From the NCBI RefSeq assembly GCF_937129435.1, contig NZ_CAKZNF010000036.1, positions 1-46,987 of the forward strand: a stretch of DNA of 46,987 nucleotides, given 5' to 3'. The first letter of the stretch is position 1; every line of letters starts with the position of its first letter. The DNA is from an uncultured Parasphingopyxis sp. (GTDB lineage: Bacteria > Pseudomonadota > Alphaproteobacteria > Sphingomonadales > Sphingomonadaceae). The notes under the pieces are model-generated. The model was not told where the DNA came from. It searched no databases and saw nothing but the letters and a program-made list of their open reading frames with translations. Positions 42,378-46,987 of the stretch are shown in pieces. The position numbers and the translations under genes were made by a program.

Positions 42378-42733
42378 TCGAGTCGATCCTTTTCGTCGAG
42401 GACGAATTCTTCATTGCCGCGATGACCGAGCGCCAGCTCAAGGCGCTGGGAATCGCGACGATCGTCCATGCCGCGAATGTCGCCGAAGCGCTCGACGCGA
42501 TCGAGCGCACGGATTTCGACTTCGCTTTGCTCGACGTCAATCTCGGCGAGGAGAACAGCTTCCCGATCGCCGACCGGCTTGCCGAGCGCGGCATCGCCCA
42601 TGCCTTCATGACGGGGTATGACGCCAGCTTCCTCGAAGAGCGCGCCCGGGCGGCGCTGCTCCGCAAGCCGGTGCGAAGCAGCGAGCTGCGGTCGATTCTC
42701 GAAAAACAGGGACAGCGGAGCCGGGCGGCCTGA
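42374..42733 (+). CDS. Single-domain response regulator
   Basis: The 119-residue receiver domain has the acidic pair in ILFVEDEFF, the phospho-acceptor aspartate in FALLDVNLGEE, a threonine in FMTGYDA and the lysine in LLRKPVRS. No output domain follows, so it must act by protein contact or as a phosphate shuttle. It is translationally coupled to the PAS-HWE kinase before it, and these form a two-component pair. FATGYD-like motifs recall the receivers linked with general stress signalling in alphaproteobacteria, but PhyR and NepR are not encoded here. Confidence 0.92.
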   Translation: MIESILFVEDEFFIAAMTERQLKALGIATIVHAANVAEALDAIERTDFDFALLDVNLGEENSFPIADRLAERGIAHAFMTGYDASFLEERARAALLRKPVRSSELRSILEKQGQRSRAA

Positions 42734-42736
42734 GGC

Positions 42737-43426
42737 TCAGTCCGGGAACCCCACGAAACGTGCGGTTTCCTCCAGCGGCTTGCGGTTCGACACCACCGCA
42801 TTGGCCGGAAAATTCTCGTCGGGCCAGCCCATGGCGATGCAGATCATGATGACCTGATCGTCGGGGATGCCGGCATGTTCGCGCACCACGGGCGATTGCA
42901 TGATGCCCTGCGAGTTGATGACGCAGCCCAACCCGCGCGACCAGGCGGCGTTGACGATGGCATTAGTGACGGCGCCGCAATCGAAAGGCGCGATGTCGCT
43001 GCCCAGGATCACGCGGTCGTACGTCACGACGATGCTGACCGGCGCGTCGAACTGGCGGAAGCCGCGCAGCACCCAGTCCTGCCGCCCTTCCTTGTCGTCG
43101 CGCTCGATGCCCATCGCGCCGAACAGCTGCTTGGCGATCTCGATCTGGCGGCCGCGATGTTCGTCGGGGACCTTGGTGAAGCTGCGAAATTCGCGGCTAT
43201 CGGGCTTGCCAGCGAGGATGCCTTCGGTGTTGCCCTTGCGGATCGCGTCGAGCGGATCGCCTGTGACGACGGTGAAATTCCAGCACTGGTTGTTGAAGCT
43301 CGACGGCGCGCGCATCGCCAGTTCCAGCACCTCTTCGACCACGGCGCGGGGCACCGGCTTGTCGAGAAAGCCGCGGATGCTGCGGCGGCCGGCCACCACC
43401 TCGTCATAGGTCATCAATTCGGTCAT
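42737..43426 (-). CDS. Nitroreductase family protein
   Basis: The 229-residue FMN protein shows RRSIRGFLDKPVPRAVVEEV, APSSFNNQCWNFTVVTG, FDCGAVTNAIVNAAWSRGLG and CIAMGWPDENFPANA with the final arginine, all typical of oxygen-insensitive nitroreductases of the NfsB/YdjA group. The ATG at 43426 follows AGGAGA. It is the last of four minus-strand genes and overlaps the preceding DsbA-fold gene by four bases. Natural substrates may be quinones or nitro compounds. A decayed second copy of its 3' end is at 41118. Confidence 0.92.
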   Translation of the reverse strand: MTELMTYDEVVAGRRSIRGFLDKPVPRAVVEEVLELAMRAPSSFNNQCWNFTVVTGDPLDAIRKGNTEGILAGKPDSREFRSFTKVPDEHRGRQIEIAKQLFGAMGIERDDKEGRQDWVLRGFRQFDAPVSIVVTYDRVILGSDIAPFDCGAVTNAIVNAAWSRGLGCVINSQGIMQSPVVREHAGIPDDQVIMICIAMGWPDENFPANAVVSNRKPLEETARFVGFPD

Positions 43427-44034
43427 GCGCTCTCCTGAAGCCATTCGTCGATCTGTTCGATCCGATCCTTGCCGAAGAACATTTCGCTGCCAATGAAAAA
43501 GGTCGGGATGCCGAAGGCGCCGCGCTCGACCGCCTCGGCCGTGTTCGCCGCCAGTTCGTCCTTCACCGCCTGATCCTGCGCCGCCTCGGCGAGCGCGGCA
43601 CCGTCGAGCTCGGCGCGGTCGAGCACCGCGACGAAGACTTGCGCATCGTCCATCTTCTCACCGTCTTCCCACATCGCCTTCAGCACGGCATCGACATAGG
43701 CGGCCTCTTCGCCGCGATGCCGGGCCGCGACCATCGCGCGCATCGCCAGCAGCGTGTTGACCGGGAAATGCGGGTTCATCGCGAACCGCGTGAAGCCATG
43801 CTTCTCGATGAAGCGCCGCATCTCGAGCATCATATACTCGTTCTTCCCCTTGATCCCGGCATTGGCCATCATCGGCGCCTGGTTGCCCGTCGCCTTGAAG
43901 ATGCCGCCGAGCAGGCAGGGGACGAGGTTGATCTCGGCGCCGTGCTTTCCGGCGACGTCGCGCAGCGGCGGCAGCGCCAGATAGGCGTTGGGGCTGCCGA
44001 AATCGAAGATGAAGTCGATGGTCTTGCCGGCCAT
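43423..44034 (-). CDS. DsbA-fold isomerase (2-hydroxychromene-2-carboxylate isomerase type)
   Basis: The 203-residue thioredoxin-fold protein belongs to the HCCA isomerase/kappa glutathione transferase group: IDFIFDFGSPNAYLALPPL at the start (the active serine replaces the cysteine of DsbA), LVPCLLGGIFKATGN, NPHFPVNTLLAMR, and FGIPTFFIGSEMFFGKDRIE. In naphthalene breakdown such enzymes isomerise ring-cleavage products with glutathione. No ring-cleaving dioxygenase is nearby, so the substrate is open. It is the third gene of the MFS-SDR-isomerase-nitroreductase operon, a set that suggests uptake or efflux and conversion of an aromatic or quinone-like compound. Confidence 0.9.
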   Translation of the reverse strand: MAGKTIDFIFDFGSPNAYLALPPLRDVAGKHGAEINLVPCLLGGIFKATGNQAPMMANAGIKGKNEYMMLEMRRFIEKHGFTRFAMNPHFPVNTLLAMRAMVAARHRGEEAAYVDAVLKAMWEDGEKMDDAQVFVAVLDRAELDGAALAEAAQDQAVKDELAANTAEAVERGAFGIPTFFIGSEMFFGKDRIEQIDEWLQESA

Positions 44035-44044
44035 TACGGATCTC

Positions 44045-44776
44045 CTACCAGCTTTCGCGCCAGGGGCGCAGGTCGAGCTCGTGCGTCCAGGCCGATCGCG
44101 GCTGGCGGTGGAGCATCAGGTAATTTTCGGCGATGTCTTCGGGTTTGAGGATCAGGTCCGTGTCGAGCAGTTCGCCGATATCGTCGACGCGCGACCGGGT
44201 GAACACGCCGTCGATCGCACCGTCGCAGACGATATGCGCGACATGGATGCCCTCGGGCCCCAGTTCGCGTGCCATCGACTGGGCGAGCGCGCGCAGCCCG
44301 TGCTTGGCCGCGGCGAAGGCGGCGAACCCTTCGCGGCCGCGCAGCGATGCAGTCGCGCCGGTGAAGAGGATGCTGCCCCTGCCGCGCGGCACCATCGCGC
44401 GCGCCGCCTCGCGTCCGGCCAGGAAGCCGGCGAAACATGCCATCTCCCAGACCTTGGTGAAGACGCGGGCCGTCGTGTCGCGGATGTCGAAGCGGACATT
44501 GGCGCCGATGTTGAAGACGGTGACGCCGATTGGTCCGATCTCGTTCTCGATCCGGTCGAACAGCGCGGCGGTCTCCTCCTCCGATCGCGCATCGACGCCG
44601 AAGGCATGCGCCTCGCCGCCATCGGCGCGAATGTCTTCGGCGAGCACCTCGAGCTGGTCGATATGCCGCGCCCGCCGCGTCAGGCAAACCGGGTGCCCTT
44701 CGGCCGCGAAGCGCCTCGCGACCGCGCCCCCCAGCCCGTCGCCCGCACCGATGACCAGGCAGATATCCTTGCTCAT
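44045..44776 (-). CDS. Short-chain dehydrogenase, atypical active site
   Basis: The 243-residue SDR has a variant nucleotide motif, LVIGAGDGLGGAVARRF, and the basic RRARHIDQL that favours NADPH. NIGANVRF stands in place of the usual NNAG. SILFTGATASLRG supplies the region with the catalytic residue, but Thr-Gly replaces the common serine, and FAAAKHGLRAL lacks the tyrosine of Y-x3-K. Both changes suggest altered or lost catalysis. The group resembles SDR proteins of unknown role in proteobacteria. It overlaps the MFS stop by four bases (start ATG at 44776) and is followed by the isomerase after 10 bases. Confidence 0.88.
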   Translation of the reverse strand: MSKDICLVIGAGDGLGGAVARRFAAEGHPVCLTRRARHIDQLEVLAEDIRADGGEAHAFGVDARSEEETAALFDRIENEIGPIGVTVFNIGANVRFDIRDTTARVFTKVWEMACFAGFLAGREAARAMVPRGRGSILFTGATASLRGREGFAAFAAAKHGLRALAQSMARELGPEGIHVAHIVCDGAIDGVFTRSRVDDIGELLDTDLILKPEDIAENYLMLHRQPRSAWTHELDLRPWRESW

Positions 44777-46152
44777 TCGTTCGACTCCTCTTCGGTCAGC
44801 CGGAAGACGGCCCAGATCGCCAGCAACAGGAACAGCCCGCCGACCAGCAGATAGGGCAGCAGCGGCGACAGGCCGTAGATCAGCACGCCGATCGCCGGTG
44901 CGGCGATGAAGGCCATGCCGTTGACCGACGCGACCATGCCGGCGACCTGCCCCTGTTCGCGCTGCCCCACGGCGAGCGAGGCGCCGGCGGTAAAGCCGGG
45001 ACGGAACAGCCCGATACCGAGCGAGGCGACGGCGAAGGCGACGGTGATCGCATGCAGGCTCTGTGCAAAGGCGATCCACAGGCACCCCGCCGCGCCGAGC
45101 AGGAAGCCCCAGATGATCAACCGTTTCGGCGGCACTTTCAGTTGCGGGATCAGCCCCCATTGCGCGAGCAGCGTCGCGCCGGCGCCCGCCATCAGCACGA
45201 TGCCGATCGCCTGCTGCGCCTCGTCGAGCGGGGCATGGATCCGGTCGATGACGAGAAAGCCGATGATGCCGAGCATCGCGGCATGGCCATGCCCGCCGGC
45301 CACGCCGATGGCGAGCCAGGGGAGGATGCGGCGATCCCGCCAGCGCAATCGCGGCGGTTCGCCCTCAAAATCGTCATCCTCCTCGTCATCGTCGCTCGGG
45401 CTGCTCGACCCGCCATAGCCGCCGATCGAAGGCTCGCTCGAAATGCCGCCCCGCGCGCGGTGCCGGGGCATGTCGTTCGGCAGCAGAAAGGCGACGGCGA
45501 ACCAGACGACCGCACCCAGCAGCGCGAAGACGAGCAGCGGCCCCGCAAGCCCCACCACGGGCAGGATGAAGGCTGGCGCGATCGCCGGGCCGAGGATCGT
45601 ACCGAGGCCGAAGGAGGAAGCGATGACCGACAGCGCGCTCGTCCGGTTCTCCCGATCGGTGCGGGCGGCGACATAGGCCTGTACGGCGGGCGGCGCGGCC
45701 GATCCGAACCCGCCGTAAAGGCTGCGCGCAAGGGCGAAGATGATGAAGGTGGTCGCGGGCAACAGCCAGCCGGCCAGTCCCGCGTAGAGGACCAGCCCGC
45801 AAATCGCCATCGACGAAATGAACCCGAACGTGCCGAGCAGCATCAGCGGCTTGCGCCCCCGCCGGTCCGACTGGCGCGCCCAATAGGGGGCGAGCAGCAC
45901 CCAGAGCAAAGCCGACCATGTATAGGCGAGGCTGACCCAGAAATCGGGGATTTCAAGCGCCCGTCCGATCGTCGGCATCACCGATTGCATCGCCGTATTC
46001 CCGGCCGCCGCGATCAGCATCACCAGGAACAGCACCGCGAAGCGATCGCGCCGGATGCCGCCCGTCATCTCATCCATGGCGAGCCCCTGTCCGGGCATCC
46101 GGCCATTGGCGGGCGGTGAAGGGGAGGCGCGCGTCGCATGGATCGGTTTCAT
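44773..46152 (-). CDS. MFS transporter with acidic central loop
   Basis: The 459-residue protein has 12 predicted helices. The A-motif after helix 2 is YWARQSDRRGRKPLMLLG; the helix 4-5 part LARSLYGGFGSAAPPAVQAY and the C-motif-like GTILGPAIAPAF point to the DHA1 drug:H+ antiporter family. The loop between the halves (about residues 245-275) has SSSPSDDDEEDDDFEGEPP, an unusually acidic insert. The ATG at 46152 is preceded by GGGGAGAG. It is the first gene of a four-gene operon and is divergent from a PmtA-like methyltransferase. Confidence 0.9.
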   Translation of the reverse strand: MKPIHATRASPSPPANGRMPGQGLAMDEMTGGIRRDRFAVLFLVMLIAAAGNTAMQSVMPTIGRALEIPDFWVSLAYTWSALLWVLLAPYWARQSDRRGRKPLMLLGTFGFISSMAICGLVLYAGLAGWLLPATTFIIFALARSLYGGFGSAAPPAVQAYVAARTDRENRTSALSVIASSFGLGTILGPAIAPAFILPVVGLAGPLLVFALLGAVVWFAVAFLLPNDMPRHRARGGISSEPSIGGYGGSSSPSDDDEEDDDFEGEPPRLRWRDRRILPWLAIGVAGGHGHAAMLGIIGFLVIDRIHAPLDEAQQAIGIVLMAGAGATLLAQWGLIPQLKVPPKRLIIWGFLLGAAGCLWIAFAQSLHAITVAFAVASLGIGLFRPGFTAGASLAVGQREQGQVAGMVASVNGMAFIAAPAIGVLIYGLSPLLPYLLVGGLFLLLAIWAVFRLTEEESNE

Positions 46153-46255
46153 ATCGATACTCTCCCCCCGCGCAAACCCGCTTCCGCCTTGCAAAGCCCC
46201 GACCATTCTGCGATTTGCGCGCCCGACCCCGCAATTAGCCCGAGGCCTCTCGCCC

Positions 46256-46870
46256 ATGACCGACTCCGCCGCCAAAGCCGACAGCCGGCGTTCCGATGCC
46301 GCGCACGGGCCGGGGCCGCTGGCGCTGTTCTTCAAGGGCTTCGTCAAACACCCTGTGATGGTCGGTTCGATCATCCCGTCCTCGAAGAAGCTGATCGAGA
46401 AGATGCTGGCGAAATGCGACTGGCCGAACACGAAACTGTTCGTCGAATATGGCCCCGGTGTCGGCACCTTCTGCCAGACCGTGCTCGACAAGCTTCCCGA
46501 CGATGCGACCTATGTCGCGATCGATACAAATCCCGATTTCATCGACTATCTGAAGCGCACCATCCCCGATCCGCGCTTCCATGCGGTGCTCGGATCGGCG
46601 GCGGATGTCGAACAGATCGTCAAGGACCACGGCCATGACAAGGCCGATTACGTCCTGTCCGGCCTCCCCTTCTCGACGCTGCCGCCGGGCGTCGGCGATG
46701 CCATCGGCCAGGCGACAGGCCGGGTCGTGCGCCCGGGCGGCGCGTTCCTGGTCTACCAGTTCTCGCCCAAATGCCGCGATTTCATCGAACCCAATTTCGA
46801 CCGGCTCGAACGCGACCGCGAATGGTGGAACATCCCGCCCGCCGTGCTGTTCTGGGGCTGGCGGGAATAG
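46256..46870 (+). CDS. Class I SAM methyltransferase, phospholipid N-methyltransferase-like
   Basis: The 204-residue protein resembles bacterial PmtA. FFKGFVKHPVMVGSIIPSSK is the amphipathic start that binds membranes in this family, followed by the SAM motif FVEYGPGVGTFCQTVLD, the acidic YVAIDTNPDFIDYLK, motif DYVLSGLPFSTLPPGV and FLVYQFSPKCRDFI. It would methylate phosphatidylethanolamine, or another membrane lipid, at the inner membrane. It starts at the ATG at 46256 and is divergent from the MFS gene. A hairpin repeat begins 6 bases after its stop. Confidence 0.85.
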   Translation: MTDSAAKADSRRSDAAHGPGPLALFFKGFVKHPVMVGSIIPSSKKLIEKMLAKCDWPNTKLFVEYGPGVGTFCQTVLDKLPDDATYVAIDTNPDFIDYLKRTIPDPRFHAVLGSAADVEQIVKDHGHDKADYVLSGLPFSTLPPGVGDAIGQATGRVVRPGGAFLVYQFSPKCRDFIEPNFDRLERDREWWNIPPAVLFWGWRE

Positions 46871-46876
46871 GGTTAT

Positions 46877-46904
46877 CAGACTCGATCTGACGGTCGACCG
46901 CCGC
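46877..46904. repeat. Dispersed hairpin repeat, copy 3 (after methyltransferase)
   Basis: The core CTCGATC-TGAC-GGTCGAC followed by CGCCGC has changed bases in the stem compared with copies 1 and 2, so pairing is weaker. It is followed by TTGTCAGAC, reminiscent of TTGTCAGAA in the second half of copy 1, and by CTCGCCTACGGCTCGGCGCC. The region 46905-46987 holds no gene. Confidence 0.65.
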
Positions 46905-46987
46905 AGATTCTTTGTCAGACCTCGCCTACGGCTCGGCGCCGCACCAGCCCTCTCCCCCACCCGGCCTCCCATTCAGGATACTCACGT

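Noticed and set aside
44777..45160. An N-terminal extension of the minus-strand SDR into the MFS gene
   Set aside because: The family start (nucleotide motif) lies directly after the ATG at 44776, and the extension is antisense-frame sequence inside the transporter.
1..46987. CRISPR arrays, tRNA or rRNA genes, prophage or complete insertion sequences
   Set aside because: No regularly spaced direct repeats, cloverleaf sequences, integrase or transposase motifs were recognised by reading; a dedicated search could still find a weak case.

Overview
The window looks like chromosomal DNA from a GC-rich alphaproteobacterium, most likely of the order Sphingomonadales. This rests on the gene content: an Atm1-type ABC exporter close in length and motifs to the Novosphingobium protein, a short GltX, HWE-type histidine kinases, a CDC48-like AAA ATPase, COQ9, a plug-type TonB-dependent receptor and abundant intergenic inverted repeats. 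No rRNA, tRNA, CRISPR array, prophage or intact insertion sequence was seen. Most of the window is ordinary housekeeping DNA in small operons. Names were assigned by reading motifs, not by database search.

Layout. 1-2.35 kb is a mosaic of broken pieces: two unrecognised fragments, an aspartokinase-homoserine dehydrogenase missing both ends, and a phytase-like esterase missing its start. This is either an assembly chimera at a contig edge or a real rearrangement. 2.37-5.2 kb carries rpmB, two small acidic envelope proteins, tadA and exported MsrA/MsrB. 5.36-8.29 kb is a tight tyrA-pheA-aminotransferase operon for phenylalanine and tyrosine. 8.4-15.1 kb holds small or poorly known proteins and a TonB-dependent receptor with a structured leader, facing a membrane-anchored winged-helix protein. 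15.2-25.8 kb has the Atm1 exporter, a LytTR/DUF2306 divergent pair, nadE, gltX, a beta-lactamase-fold hydrolase, two thioesterases and an MFS transporter. 25.9-31.8 kb has a TonB gene behind a Zur-like box and the riboflavin cluster ribD - histidine kinase - ribE - HTH-ribBA - ribH. 31.8-37.6 kb has redox enzymes, COQ9, a cyclophilin, an SDR and a LysR regulator. 37.6-46.9 kb has a candidate small RNA, CDC48, a PAS-HWE kinase with a single-domain response regulator, a four-gene minus-strand operon (MFS, SDR, DsbA-fold isomerase, nitroreductase) and a PmtA-like methyltransferase.

The most interesting system is riboflavin control. RibBA has an extra N-terminal helix-turn-helix region, and its cyclohydrolase half has lost the zinc cysteines. 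It is preceded by a promoter whose -35 to -10 spacer is largely a perfect palindrome, with a second overlapping inverted repeat, and the predicted start of transcription falls almost on the ATG. No FMN riboswitch is visible. I infer that RibBA may repress its own leaderless promoter. Other notable signals are a hairpin that buries the ribosome binding site of the TonB-dependent receptor, an orphan terminator with a CU-rich loop, a decayed copy of the nitroreductase 3' end next to a two-component pair, and a three-copy hairpin repeat that always sits 6 bases after a stop codon.
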